Of a DNA stretch of 64,000 nt, positions 18,310-27,149 are shown in pieces. The notes under the pieces were generated by a model. It saw only the letters and a program-made list of their open reading frames with translations. It was not told the DNA's origin and ran no database searches. Numbering within the stretch: the first letter of the stretch is position 1; each line of letters begins with the position of its first letter. Location: NCBI RefSeq assembly GCF_031759225.1, contig NZ_CP134494.1, positions 1,796,501 through 1,860,500 on the forward strand, in the 5' to 3' direction. Position numbers and translations under genes: made by a program. This DNA comes from Mesobacillus jeotgali (GTDB lineage Bacteria > Bacillota > Bacilli > Bacillales > Cytobacillaceae).

Positions 18310-19124
18310 AATATGAACTTGAAGATGCATTGAAAAATGAAGCCCTTCGCGACGCTGCAGTTGAGCTCCTGTTCCAGCTCGCCGATGATGATTTCATGAT
18401 TGCCTACCGAGGCTCAGAATGGCTTGGGCTTGCCCCTCATATTGAAGAGGACGTCGCTTTTTCCTCAATCAGCCAGGATACAATGGGCCACGCAGCTATG
18501 TTCTATCAGCTTCTAAGTGACCTGGGAGCAGGGGATCCCGACGAGCTTGCCCATGCAAGGCAGTCAGCAGAACGGAAGAATGCGATATTACTAGAAAAAG
18601 TGAACGGACCGGGTACGTATTTGACCGAACCGCATTATGACTGGGCATTGGCGGTAGTAAGGAACTATTTTTACGCACAGGCCAAGAAAGTGAAAATAGA
18701 ATCGCTGAAAAATTCCTCCTACCAGCCATTGGCGGAGGCAGCAGTCAAAGTCAATATGGAACTTTACTACCATCTATTGCACTGGAAGACTTGGTTCTCC
18801 CAGCTTGTGAGTGCCGGTGGAGAGGCAAGGGCAAGAATGGAAGAAGCAATGGCAAAAGTGTTTGATGAACTTGAAGGGCTGTTCTCCATGGGTGATCGGG
18901 CCGAAGAGTTCACAGAGCATCATTTGATAGATTCAGAGGAAACTTTAAGGACGAGATGGATGCAAATGATGTCACCTGTTTTTGAAAGCCTGGCTCTCAA
19001 GATGCCGGAACAATTCGGAATGAAAAGCGGAAATGGGCGAAACGGCGAGCATACAGCTGATTTGCAGGCTGCTTTGGATACTTTGGGCGAGGTCTATAGC
19101 TTCGATCCGGCAGCGAGCTGGTGA
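18306..19124 (+). CDS. paaC: phenylacetyl-CoA epoxidase structural subunit C
   Basis: PaaC is a ferritin-fold paralogue of PaaA that has lost the iron site and stabilises it. The 272-residue protein begins MKYELEDALKNEALRD at ATG 18306, overlapping the paaB stop. Typical segments are AYRGSEWLGLAPHIEEDVAFSSISQDTMGHA and MELYYHLLHWKTWF. An in-frame ATG at 18285 is possible but less likely. The next gene starts 7 bases after the stop. Confidence 0.95.
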   Translation: MKYELEDALKNEALRDAAVELLFQLADDDFMIAYRGSEWLGLAPHIEEDVAFSSISQDTMGHAAMFYQLLSDLGAGDPDELAHARQSAERKNAILLEKVNGPGTYLTEPHYDWALAVVRNYFYAQAKKVKIESLKNSSYQPLAEAAVKVNMELYYHLLHWKTWFSQLVSAGGEARARMEEAMAKVFDELEGLFSMGDRAEEFTEHHLIDSEETLRTRWMQMMSPVFESLALKMPEQFGMKSGNGRNGEHTADLQAALDTLGEVYSFDPAASW

Positions 19125-19130
19125 TGACTG

Positions 19131-19613
19131 ATGCTGAGAGATAAAGTCATCGAAGCCTTGCAAACTGTGAAGGATCCTGAGATTGACAGTGTATCGATTA
19201 CTGAACTGGGTATGCTCGAAGAACTCGAAATCAATCCTGAAGGAGTCTTGATAAAGCTTTTGCCTACCTTCATGGGCTGCCCTGCGCTTGATATCATCAA
19301 AAACAATGTTGTCAAAGCGGTATCATCCATTGATGGAGTTGAAAAAGTGGATGTAAAATTCATTTTCCATCCTCCATGGACTTCAGACAGGGTGACTGAG
19401 CTGGGCAGGGAAAAGCTGAAGGAATTCGGCATCGCTCCGCCGCCAAGGCATATTGCAGAGACTGGTGAGTGGCAAGCCGATTGCCCATACTGCGGCTCCA
19501 CCTATACGACAATGGAAAATCTCTTTGGTCCGACTGCCTGCCGCAGTATCCTGTACTGCAAGTCATGCAAAAACCCATTCGAAGCAATGAAACCAGTATC
19601 AACTTTGATGTGA
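19131..19613 (+). CDS. paaD: phenylacetyl-CoA epoxidase maturation protein PaaD (MIP18/DUF59 family)
   Basis: PaaD is thought to help assemble or mature the epoxidase di-iron centre or its electron chain. The 160-residue protein has an N-terminal MIP18 domain (VKDPEIDSVSITELGMLEEL, MGCPALDIIKNNV) and a C-terminal zinc-ribbon-like region with CPYCGS, CRS and CKSCKNPFEAMKP. It starts 6 bases after paaC stops. No paaE reductase follows, unlike in E. coli. Confidence 0.95.
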   Translation: MLRDKVIEALQTVKDPEIDSVSITELGMLEELEINPEGVLIKLLPTFMGCPALDIIKNNVVKAVSSIDGVEKVDVKFIFHPPWTSDRVTELGREKLKEFGIAPPPRHIAETGEWQADCPYCGSTYTTMENLFGPTACRSILYCKSCKNPFEAMKPVSTLM

Positions 19614-19730
19614 CGCCAAAGTCAAAAAAGAAAATTTGGTGTCATATCAATTGATTAATAGCTTCAAGAAGTAAAGCATATATTCTATTTGGTCTATAAA
19701 AATTTGGCAAAGAAAAGGGAGAGATTATTA

Positions 19731-20039
19731 ATGGTAAAACTAATCGCGATTTATAAGCATCCACAGGACAAAGAGGCATTTGACAAGCACTATTTTGAAA
19801 CACACGCTCCACTGACTGCAAAAATCCCGGGACTTCGCAAAATGGAAGTGACTCGCATCGTCGGCAGCCCAATGGGTGGCGAAGGCAAATACTATTTAAT
19901 GTGTGAAATGTACTATGACGACCATGAAGCATTAAAAGCTGGGATGAAATCTGCTGAAGGCAGAGCTTCTGGAAAGGATGTTATGAGCTTTGCGGGTGAT
20001 CTGGTCACAATGATGATCGGTGAAGAAGTGAATGAATAA
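19731..20039 (+). CDS. EthD-family protein within the paa operon
   Basis: A 102-residue dimeric alpha+beta barrel protein of the EthD family (MVKLIAIYKHPQDKEAFDKHY, the ETHAPLTAKIPGLRKMEV motif with its conserved His-Ala-Pro). ATG at 19731 follows AAAAGGGAGAG. The family includes methylmuconolactone isomerase-like enzymes and proteins of unknown role in ring degradation. It overlaps the next gene by 8 bases, so it belongs to the operon. The role is unknown; it could act on an unstable ring-opened intermediate or a side product. Confidence 0.82.
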   Translation: MVKLIAIYKHPQDKEAFDKHYFETHAPLTAKIPGLRKMEVTRIVGSPMGGEGKYYLMCEMYYDDHEALKAGMKSAEGRASGKDVMSFAGDLVTMMIGEEVNE

Positions 20040-20811
20040 CAACTATGAAATGATCGAAACGACTGTAAAAGGACAAATCGGATTAATCGAGCTTAATCGC
20101 CCGAAGGTCCTGAATGCCCTGAACAGGCAAATGGTTTCTGAGGTTCTTTCCGCTATGGAAGCATACGACAATGATCCCTCAGTTAAGGTCATTGTCCTCG
20201 CCGGAAAAGGAAGGGCATTCGCTGCGGGCGCAGATATCGATGAAATGATGGACGCTGATGCCATCAGCATGGAAACATTGAATCAGTTCACCGACTGGGA
20301 CCGGATTGCCTGGATCAAGAAACCTGTTATCGGCGCAGTCCACGGATTTGCTCTGGGCGGTGCATTCGAACTGGCCCTATGTTGCGATATGCTGTTCGCT
20401 GCTGATAATGCGGAGTTTGGGTTTCCAGAAGTCAATCTTGGTGTGATGCCTGGAGCAGGCGGTACCCAGAGACTGACAAAGCTCGTCGGTAAAACGAAGG
20501 CGATGGAATGGATCCTCAGCGGCAAGCGCATTACCGCAAAAGAGGCCTTGCATTATGGAATCATCAATTCGACTTTTGCAGAGGAAGTATTGATGGAAGA
20601 AACAATGAAGTTTGCGGATACAATTGCAAAACAGGCGCCAATTGCCGTCAGGCTGATCAAGGAATCTGTCCTGAAAGCGGTCGATTACCCTTTATACGAA
20701 GGCATGCAATATGAGCGCAAAAACTTTTATATGCTTTTTGCGACAGAAGATCAGAAGGAAGGCATGAGGGCTTTCAAAGAAAAACGAAAGCCAGAATTTA
20801 AAGGGAAATAA
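20032..20811 (+). CDS. paaF: enoyl-CoA hydratase, 2,3-dehydroadipyl-CoA hydratase PaaF
   Basis: A 259-residue crotonase-fold protein. Both catalytic glutamates of true hydratases are present, in GGAFELALCCD and GFPEVNLG, followed by [10 protein letters not shown]. The oxyanion-hole segment is GRAFAAGADI. It is translationally coupled to the EthD gene and precedes paaG by 14 bases. Assignment to PaaF rests on this operon position and on the complete active site. Confidence 0.88.
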   Translation: MNNNYEMIETTVKGQIGLIELNRPKVLNALNRQMVSEVLSAMEAYDNDPSVKVIVLAGKGRAFAAGADIDEMMDADAISMETLNQFTDWDRIAWIKKPVIGAVHGFALGGAFELALCCDMLFAADNAEFGFPEVNLGVMPGAGGTQRLTKLVGKTKAMEWILSGKRITAKEALHYGIINSTFAEEVLMEETMKFADTIAKQAPIAVRLIKESVLKAVDYPLYEGMQYERKNFYMLFATEDQKEGMRAFKEKRKPEFKGK

Positions 20812-20825
20812 GGGGGTACATAGCT

Positions 20826-21599
20826 GTGTTTGAAACCGTTTTATATGAAGTGCGGAATCAGGTAGCCTACATCACCCTGAACCGCCCTGATAAATTGAAT
20901 GCCTTCACTCAGCAGTTGAACAAGGAAATCCAGAGTGCCATCAAGTCTGCTTCTCGCGATAAAGACGTAAGGGCACTGGTTATCACAGGTGCAGGCAGAG
21001 CTTTTTGCTCGGGGGAGGACCTGGCAGGTGTATCCGATGAGATGGACCATGGCGAAGTGCTTCGCAAACGCTATAATCCAATGCTGCTGGAACTTGATCG
21101 TTGTGAAAAGCCGGTGATAGCAGCTGTCAATGGTGTGGCGGCAGGAGCGGGGATGAGCCTTGCGCTCGCCTGTGATTTCCGGATTGCTTCCGAAAAAGCT
21201 AGTTTTGTAGAAGCGTTTATCCATGTCGGCCTTGTTCCGGATGCCGGCAATCTGTATTATCTTCCACGGCTCATCGGCCATGCGAAAGCGATGGAGCTTG
21301 CTGTATTCGGGGAGAAGATAGCGGCAGATAAGGCAAAGGATCTTGGGCTGGTTACGGAAGTCTATTCATTTGACAACTGGAACGACCATGTCGCTTCATT
21401 TGCAGAAAGACTGGCCAATATGCCAACAAAGGCAATCGGGCTGATTAAAAGGAATTTAAAGGCAAGCTGGCATTCTAACCTAGAAGACTATCTGGAGAGG
21501 GACGCCCAGAGCCAGAGGATTGCCGGGCAGACCGTCGACCATAAGGAAGGCGTCCAGGCATTCATGGAAAAAAGAAAACCCTTATTTAAAGGTGAATAA
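20826..21599 (+). CDS. paaG: 1,2-epoxyphenylacetyl-CoA isomerase PaaG
   Basis: PaaG converts the ring epoxide to the oxepin and later shifts a double bond. The 257-residue crotonase lacks the first hydratase glutamate (GAGMSLALACD) and carries an aspartate in IHVGLVPDAGNLYYLPRLIG, the PaaG-type acid in an isomerase active site. GTG start behind AAGGGGG. It lies between paaF and the aldehyde dehydrogenase. Confidence 0.9.
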   Translation: MFETVLYEVRNQVAYITLNRPDKLNAFTQQLNKEIQSAIKSASRDKDVRALVITGAGRAFCSGEDLAGVSDEMDHGEVLRKRYNPMLLELDRCEKPVIAAVNGVAAGAGMSLALACDFRIASEKASFVEAFIHVGLVPDAGNLYYLPRLIGHAKAMELAVFGEKIAADKAKDLGLVTEVYSFDNWNDHVASFAERLANMPTKAIGLIKRNLKASWHSNLEDYLERDAQSQRIAGQTVDHKEGVQAFMEKRKPLFKGE

Positions 21600-21635
21600 G
21601 AGAAGTATTCAATCTACTAAAAGGAGATGTTACGC

Positions 21636-23153
21636 GTGACAACAGTAAAAGAGCAAAAATTCGAAGCAATGGCAGTAAAACGCGAGACATATCAATTGAT
21701 CATCAATGGAGTTCGCCAGGACAGTGTAAATGGTGAAACATACAAAGTGTACAATCCGGCGACAGGTGCGGAAGTTGCAACTGTGGCGAAGGCTTCAAAA
21801 GAAGATGCAGAGCTTGCAGTCCAGGCGGCCAGAAATGCGTTCGACTTCGGAAAGTGGCGTCATTTCCCTGTGAACAAGCGCTCCCGAACACTGAATAAAA
21901 TCGCTTCTATTATGCGTTCCCGGTTCAATGAGCTCGTAGAGTTGGAGATTCTTGATACAGGTAAATCACTCGCTGCAGCACAGGGACAGGTAATGCAGGC
22001 AATCGAGGACTTTGAATTTTACGCAGGAGCCATCGTCAGCCACCGTGGTGCAGTAAACAGCATGCCTGGTGCATTCCAGAATATCACCGAAAAAGAGCCT
22101 GTCGGCGTTTGTGCCCAGATTATTCCGTGGAACTATCCTATGATGATGGCAGCATGGAAAATCGCTCCGGCAATCGCAGTCGGCTGTTCGGTTGTTGTAA
22201 AACCAGCTTCATTAACACCTTTGTCTGCCATTGTCCTTGGTGAGATTTGTATTGAAGCAGGCGTTCCGGAAGGCGTAGTGAATGTCATTCCTGGTTCAGG
22301 TTCTGTTGTCGGCAACTATCTTGTTGAACATGAAAAAGTCGACAAAGTTGCGTTCACAGGATCTACGCCAATCGGCAAGGATATCATGGCGAGAGCTTCC
22401 CAAACCCTAAAGCGCGTGACTCTTGAACTTGGCGGAAAGTCACCGAGCATCGTTTTTGAAGATGCGGATGTTGATGCTGCAGTAGCGGGCTCGCTATTCG
22501 GGATCTTCTACAATACAGGACAATCATGCGAAGCTCGTTCGCGTTTGTATGTACATGAAGATGTCTACGATGAGTTCATCGAGAAATTCGTAGCAAAAAC
22601 AAAGCAGCTTAAGCTTGGCAACCCTTTTGATAAAGAAACGCATGTTGGTGCTGTCATCAGCCAGGACCAAATGGATGTCATCGACGGCTATGTGAAATCT
22701 GCGGTTGAAGATGGAGCACAAGTTCTGACGGGCGGTAAGGCTGCGAATCTGGAAGGCTATGAAAATGGCTTCTGGTATGAGCCTACCATCATCGCTGAAA
22801 CAGATCACAGCATGAAGGCTGTAAAAGAAGAAATCTTCGGGCCAGTAGTCGTGGTCATGAAATTCAAGGATGAAAAGGAAGCTGTCAAACTGGCAAATGA
22901 CAGTGAGTATGGACTTGGGTCTGCGATCTGGACAAAGGACTACGGCCGTGCTACAAGGGTTTCAAAGCAAATCCAGGCAGGTATCGTCATGATCAACTGC
23001 CCGTTCTCCGCTTTCCCTGGAACACCGTTCGGAGGCTACAAGCAATCCGGGTTCGGCCGTGAACTTTGCATCGAAACACTTGATTTATATACAGAAACAA
23101 AGAGTATCGTCTCTTACTACGGCAGCCGCCCGCTAAATCCGTTTAACGTCTAA
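21636..23153 (+). CDS. aldehyde dehydrogenase of the paa operon (PaaZ N-domain equivalent or phenylacetaldehyde dehydrogenase)
   Basis: A 505-residue NAD(P)-dependent aldehyde dehydrogenase starting at GTG 21636, nine bases after AAGGAG. Rossmann segment FTGSTPIGKDI, catalytic glutamate in LELGGKSP and nucleophilic cysteine in NTGQSCEARSR are present. There is no MaoC/hydratase domain, so it can supply only the dehydrogenase half of PaaZ (oxidising the ring-opened semialdehyde). A role as phenylacetaldehyde dehydrogenase is the alternative. A terminator hairpin directly follows, splitting the operon. Confidence 0.85.
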   Translation: MTTVKEQKFEAMAVKRETYQLIINGVRQDSVNGETYKVYNPATGAEVATVAKASKEDAELAVQAARNAFDFGKWRHFPVNKRSRTLNKIASIMRSRFNELVELEILDTGKSLAAAQGQVMQAIEDFEFYAGAIVSHRGAVNSMPGAFQNITEKEPVGVCAQIIPWNYPMMMAAWKIAPAIAVGCSVVVKPASLTPLSAIVLGEICIEAGVPEGVVNVIPGSGSVVGNYLVEHEKVDKVAFTGSTPIGKDIMARASQTLKRVTLELGGKSPSIVFEDADVDAAVAGSLFGIFYNTGQSCEARSRLYVHEDVYDEFIEKFVAKTKQLKLGNPFDKETHVGAVISQDQMDVIDGYVKSAVEDGAQVLTGGKAANLEGYENGFWYEPTIIAETDHSMKAVKEEIFGPVVVVMKFKDEKEAVKLANDSEYGLGSAIWTKDYGRATRVSKQIQAGIVMINCPFSAFPGTPFGGYKQSGFGRELCIETLDLYTETKSIVSYYGSRPLNPFNV

Positions 23154-23159
23154 TCACGA

Positions 23160-23192
23160 GGCGAGCACTCTATGATCCGGGTGCTCGCCTTT
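23160..23192 (+). terminator. hairpin terminator inside the paa cluster
   Basis: Perfect 9-bp GC-rich arms GGCGAGCAC and GTGCTCGCC with a 12-nt loop and a short TTTC tail. It probably gives partial termination between the aldehyde dehydrogenase and paaH. Confidence 0.65.
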
Positions 23193-23219
23193 CATTTTTA
23201 AGAACAGGGGGACTATATA

Positions 23220-24083
23220 ATGAAGAAACTCGTCGTAATCGGTTCTGGCGTTATGGGCAGAGGTATCGCATATGTCAGCTGCCTTGGCGGATTTGAGACC
23301 GTACTGATTGATGTTGAAGAAAAACAACTTCAAAACGCGGAACAGGAAATCAACAGCATTTTTGATAAAGGGATTGCCCGCGGTAAAGTGACGCTAGACG
23401 ATGCTGAAACTGCCAAAGCAAGATTAAAATATTCAAACTTCCTTGCCGAGAATGTCAAGGATGCAGATTTGATTATTGAGGCGGTACCTGAAAAGCTAGA
23501 TATCAAGAAAACTATTTTCGAAGTGATTGACCAGCACGCACCGGAACATTGTCTGTTTGCGTCCAATACCTCAACAATGAGCCCGACGGAAATCGCTTCT
23601 TTTACGAAGCGCCCTGAAAAGGTCATTGCGATGCATTTCTTTAACCCGGTGCATAAAATGCCGCTTGTTGAAATCATCCGCGGTCTTGAAACGAGCGATG
23701 AAACAGCAGAAACAATCCAGAATGCTGCAATCCAAATGGGAAAGGAAACTGTCATCATCAATGAGTTTCCTGGCTTTGTCACAAGCCGGATCAGCGCGCT
23801 TGTTGGCAATGAGGCATTTTACATGCTTCAGGAAGGATTAGGCTCGCCAGAAGATATCGACAAAGCCATCAAGCTTGGGTTGAATTACCCGATGGGCCCA
23901 TTCGAATTGGGCGATTTGGTAGGTCTTGATACACGCTTGAATAATTTGAAATACCTGCATGAGAAGCTCGGTGAAAAATATCGCCCGGCTCCATTGCTAG
24001 AGCAATATGTAAAAGCAGGCCGCCTTGGCAGGAAGACCGGGCGCGGTGTGTACGATTATAGAGAGTCAGTTACCACGAAATAA
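23220..24083 (+). CDS. paaH: 3-hydroxyadipyl-CoA dehydrogenase PaaH
   Basis: NAD-dependent 3-hydroxyacyl-CoA dehydrogenase. The 287-residue protein has the N-terminal Rossmann motif GSGVMGRGIAYV, the catalytic region MHFFNPVHKMPLVEII, and the C-terminal helical domain (YPMGPFELGDLVGLDT). AGGGGGAC precedes the ATG. The next gene begins 12 bases later, and together they form the PaaH-PaaJ beta-oxidation steps. Confidence 0.92.
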   Translation: MKKLVVIGSGVMGRGIAYVSCLGGFETVLIDVEEKQLQNAEQEINSIFDKGIARGKVTLDDAETAKARLKYSNFLAENVKDADLIIEAVPEKLDIKKTIFEVIDQHAPEHCLFASNTSTMSPTEIASFTKRPEKVIAMHFFNPVHKMPLVEIIRGLETSDETAETIQNAAIQMGKETVIINEFPGFVTSRISALVGNEAFYMLQEGLGSPEDIDKAIKLGLNYPMGPFELGDLVGLDTRLNNLKYLHEKLGEKYRPAPLLEQYVKAGRLGRKTGRGVYDYRESVTTK

Positions 24084-24095
24084 AGGGGGATGGCA

Positions 24096-25304
24096 ATGAG
24101 AGAAGTTGTAATTGTCGATGCGGTCAGGACACCTATTGGAAGATACAACGGCAGTCTTCGTCACATCCGTCCGGATGATTTAGGGGCAATCGTCATCAAA
24201 GCATTGGTTGAACGCAATCCTAGCGTGCCAGCATCTCAAATTGAAGAAGTAGTTTTAGGCAATGCGAACCAGGCAGGCGAAGATAACCGGAATGTCGCAA
24301 GGATGTCCGGACTTTTGGCTGGACTGCCTGTAGAGGTAGCTGGGACAACCATCAACCGATTATGCGGTTCCGGCTTGGATGCGGTCAACTATGCGGCAAG
24401 GGCAATTTTAGCCGGGGAAGGCGAGATTTTCATTGCCGGCGGGACGGAAAGCATGACAAGGGCGCCATTCGTGATGGCAAAACCAGAAAAGGACTTTCCG
24501 CGCGGCAATATGGAGATGTTCGACACGACCATCGGCTGGCGTTTCGTCAACAGCAAACTGAAGGAAATGTACGGAACAGACAGCATGCCAGAGACAGCAG
24601 AGAACGTGGCGAAAAAGTATGGCATCTCAAGGGAGGCACAGGACGAATTCGCTGCAGAAAGCCAGCTTCGCGCACAAAATGCGGTGGAAGCCGGACGATT
24701 TGAAAACGAAATCGTTCCAGTTGTCTACGAAGATAAAAAGGGGAACAAGACAGTAATTGACCGAGACGAACATCCAAGGCCTGGAACAACGGTTGAAAAA
24801 CTGGCAAAGCTGAAGCCTTTATTCAAGGATGGGACGATTACTGCAGGCAATGCATCTGGAGTGAATGATGGGGCGTCTTCATTGTTATTGATGAGCCGTG
24901 AGAAGGCTGAAGAGCTTGGACTGAAGCCGCTGGCTAAGTATATTGTGTCAGCGACAGCAGGATTGGAGCCTTCGATTATGGGTATGGGACCTGTCTATGC
25001 GGTCCAAAAGGCTCTGAAGCGTGCAAACTTATCTGTAGGGGATATGGACCTGATTGAATTGAATGAGGCGTTCGCTGCCCAGTCACTCGGATGCATCCAG
25101 GAGCTGGGGCTGGACCAATCCAAAGTCAATGTGAACGGAGGGGCAATTGCATTCGGCCATCCGCTCGGTGCAAGTGGTGCGCGGATTTTGACAACCCTTT
25201 TATATGAAATGAAAAAGCGGGATTCCAAGTACGGACTTGCGACCATGTGTGTAGGTGTAGGCCAGGGAATCGCCACAATTATCGAGAATATAGGAGAGAA
25301 ATAA
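24096..25304 (+). CDS. paaJ: 3-oxoadipyl-CoA thiolase PaaJ
   Basis: Cleaves 3-oxoadipyl-CoA to succinyl-CoA and acetyl-CoA. The 402-residue thiolase has the acyl-accepting cysteine in [12 protein letters not shown], the base histidine in [12 protein letters not shown] and the second cysteine in [10 protein letters not shown] place the start at ATG 24096, seven bases after AAAGGGGG; the ATG at 24090 overlaps the ribosome binding site. The stop adjoins the next start. Confidence 0.92.
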   Translation: MREVVIVDAVRTPIGRYNGSLRHIRPDDLGAIVIKALVERNPSVPASQIEEVVLGNANQAGEDNRNVARMSGLLAGLPVEVAGTTINRLCGSGLDAVNYAARAILAGEGEIFIAGGTESMTRAPFVMAKPEKDFPRGNMEMFDTTIGWRFVNSKLKEMYGTDSMPETAENVAKKYGISREAQDEFAAESQLRAQNAVEAGRFENEIVPVVYEDKKGNKTVIDRDEHPRPGTTVEKLAKLKPLFKDGTITAGNASGVNDGASSLLLMSREKAEELGLKPLAKYIVSATAGLEPSIMGMGPVYAVQKALKRANLSVGDMDLIELNEAFAAQSLGCIQELGLDQSKVNVNGGAIAFGHPLGASGARILTTLLYEMKKRDSKYGLATMCVGVGQGIATIIENIGEK

Positions 25305-26081
25305 ATGAACAACATCAAATTCCAGAAAGAACAGCATATTGCATATGTGACGATCGACCGTCCGGAATCACTGAACTGCTTCAATTATGAGACACTCCAG
25401 GAACTGGGGAATCTAGTAGACCGTTTGCATACAGATACCGACGTCAGAGTGGTCATTTTTACCGGTGCAGGCGAGAAAGCCTTCAGCGCAGGAGCGGACT
25501 TGAAGGAAAGGAAGCATCTTACTGAGGAAGAAGTGCGCCGTAATGTGAAAAAGATTCGTGATGTATTCAGTGCGATTGCTGAACTTCCGCAGCCTACGAT
25601 TGCTGCAGTGAACGGCTTTGCTTTTGGCGGCGGCTTTGAACTGATGCTTGCCTGCGATTTTAAAATTGCCGCTGACAGTGCCTTAATGGGAATGACGGAG
25701 GTTAGCTGGGGAATCATTCCGGGTGCAGGGGGAACTCAGCGTCTGTCAAGGCTGATCGGTGAGATGAAAGCAAAGGAACTGATTTTTACAGCTAGAAAAA
25801 TTTCTGCCGAGAAGGCTTATGAACTGGGGATTCTTACTGCTGTGGAATCAAGAGAGAATGTCATGACAGCCTGCAAGGAGCTTGCCGGAGAAATCCTCCA
25901 GAATGCACCGATTGCAGTAAGGCAGGCGAAGTATGCCATCCAGCATGGCAGCAGCACAGACCTGCAGACTGGTCTGGCAATTGAGTCTAAAGCTTATGAA
26001 GTAACGATTCCAACCAAGGATCGCGTTGAAGCACTGAACGCCTTCAGTGAAAAACGCAAGCCTGTTTTTACAGCACAATAA
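25305..26081 (+). CDS. third crotonase-family enoyl-CoA hydratase of the paa operon
   Basis: A 258-residue crotonase with both hydratase glutamates ([19 protein letters not shown]) followed by [11 protein letters not shown], so it should be a true hydratase. Sequence style ([18 protein letters not shown]) resembles the YngF/methylglutaconyl-CoA hydratase branch. It starts immediately after the paaJ stop. Possible jobs are the missing oxepin-CoA ring hydrolase or a second beta-oxidation hydratase; the sequence alone does not decide. Confidence 0.8.
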   Translation: MNNIKFQKEQHIAYVTIDRPESLNCFNYETLQELGNLVDRLHTDTDVRVVIFTGAGEKAFSAGADLKERKHLTEEEVRRNVKKIRDVFSAIAELPQPTIAAVNGFAFGGGFELMLACDFKIAADSALMGMTEVSWGIIPGAGGTQRLSRLIGEMKAKELIFTARKISAEKAYELGILTAVESRENVMTACKELAGEILQNAPIAVRQAKYAIQHGSSTDLQTGLAIESKAYEVTIPTKDRVEALNAFSEKRKPVFTAQ

Positions 26082-26083
26082 GT

Positions 26084-26111
26084 CCATAGGGAGAAATCCC
26101 TATGGTTTTTT
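26084..26111 (+). terminator. Rho-independent terminator of the paa operon
   Basis: Perfect 9-bp arms CCATAGGGA and TCCCTATGG, GAAA loop, six T residues. Confidence 0.9.
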
Positions 26112-26132
26112 CGCTTTTTGAGTAAAAAGTTT

Positions 26133-26171
26133 TTGCAAAATAATGATTATACTGTAAAATATTCTATAACG
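26133..26171 (+). promoter_or_regulatory. candidate paaX promoter with an operator half-site
   Basis: TTGCAA (26133-26138), 16-bp spacer, TAAAAT (26155-26160), followed by TATAACG at 26165-26171. TATAACG is one half of the palindrome found upstream of paaK. This suggests autoregulation, but only one half-site is intact. Confidence 0.35.
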
Positions 26172-26213
26172 GTTTTATTACGTACAATAAAAACGGACGA
26201 GGATGACATAAGC

Positions 26214-27089
26214 TTGAATACTAGATCAATGATTTTTACCTTATACGGTGACTATATCTCCCATTATGGGAGCAAAATTTGGATTGGGAGCCTGATTCGG
26301 CTGCTGAATGAATTTGGACACAATGACCAATCGGTAAGAGCGGCGATTTCACGCATGAACAAGCAGGGCTGGGTGCAGGCCGAAAAGATTGGCAACAAGA
26401 GCTATTATTCCCTGACACCGCGCGGCCAAAAAAGGATCGACGAGGCAGGCAAGCGTATTTTTAAGTTGAAGCCAGAGGAATGGGATGGAAAATGGAGAAT
26501 CCTCATGTACACAATTCCTGAAGAAATCCGCAATGTCCGTGATGAACTGCGCAAAGAACTGATTTGGAGCGGATTTGGATCGATGTCGAACAGTTTCTGG
26601 ATTTCAGCTAATAATCTCGAGAGACAGGTCAGGGATTTGATCGAGAAGTATGAAATCGAGCAATATGTTGATTTCTTTGTTGCCGAGTACAAGGGCCCTC
26701 ATGAAAATCTGCGCCTTGTTGAAAAAAGCTGGGACCTGAAGGAAATAAATGCGAAATACCAGGAATTCATCAGCGAGTACAGCCAGAAATACATCATCGA
26801 TAAAAACAAAATCCAGAAGGGCAGCATGTCTGATGCAGAATGCTTCGTCGAGCGCACGAAGCTGGTCCATGAATACAGGAAGTTCCTCTTCTTCGACCCG
26901 GGCCTTCCTGAAGAACTTTTACCGGAAAAATGGCTCGGAAGCCACGCCGCCGCATTGTTCAGCGAATACTACAAAGAACTAGCAGAACCAGCATCCCGCT
27001 TTTTCGAATCCGTCTTCAAAGAAGGAAACGAAATCAAACATAAAGACGTGGACTATAACGTCATGGACCACCCGTATATACTAGAATAG
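26214..27089 (+). CDS. paaX: phenylacetyl-CoA-responsive repressor PaaX
   Basis: PaaX-family regulators repress paa genes until phenylacetyl-CoA binds. I set the start at TTG 26214 (LNTRSMIFTLYGDYISHYG), 11 bases after GAGG, giving 291 residues; upstream in-frame codons run through the promoter. The N-terminal winged helix (IRLLNEFGHNDQSVRAAISRMNKQGWVQAEKIGNK) and the PaaX-type central region (WDGKWRILMYTIPEEIRNVRDELRKELIWSGFGSM) are present. It is transcribed separately behind a terminator and ends at another hairpin. Confidence 0.9.
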   Translation: MNTRSMIFTLYGDYISHYGSKIWIGSLIRLLNEFGHNDQSVRAAISRMNKQGWVQAEKIGNKSYYSLTPRGQKRIDEAGKRIFKLKPEEWDGKWRILMYTIPEEIRNVRDELRKELIWSGFGSMSNSFWISANNLERQVRDLIEKYEIEQYVDFFVAEYKGPHENLRLVEKSWDLKEINAKYQEFISEYSQKYIIDKNKIQKGSMSDAECFVERTKLVHEYRKFLFFDPGLPEELLPEKWLGSHAAALFSEYYKELAEPASRFFESVFKEGNEIKHKDVDYNVMDHPYILE

Positions 27090-27094
27090 CAACA

Positions 27095-27126
27095 AGCCAT
27101 CCATGCCCTGTCTTGGATGGCTTTAT
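27095..27126 (+). terminator. hairpin terminator after paaX
   Basis: Perfect 9-bp arms AGCCATCCA and TGGATGGCT, 10-nt loop, TTATT tail. Confidence 0.7.
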
Positions 27127-27149
27127 TCAATCATATTGTCCTAAATAGC

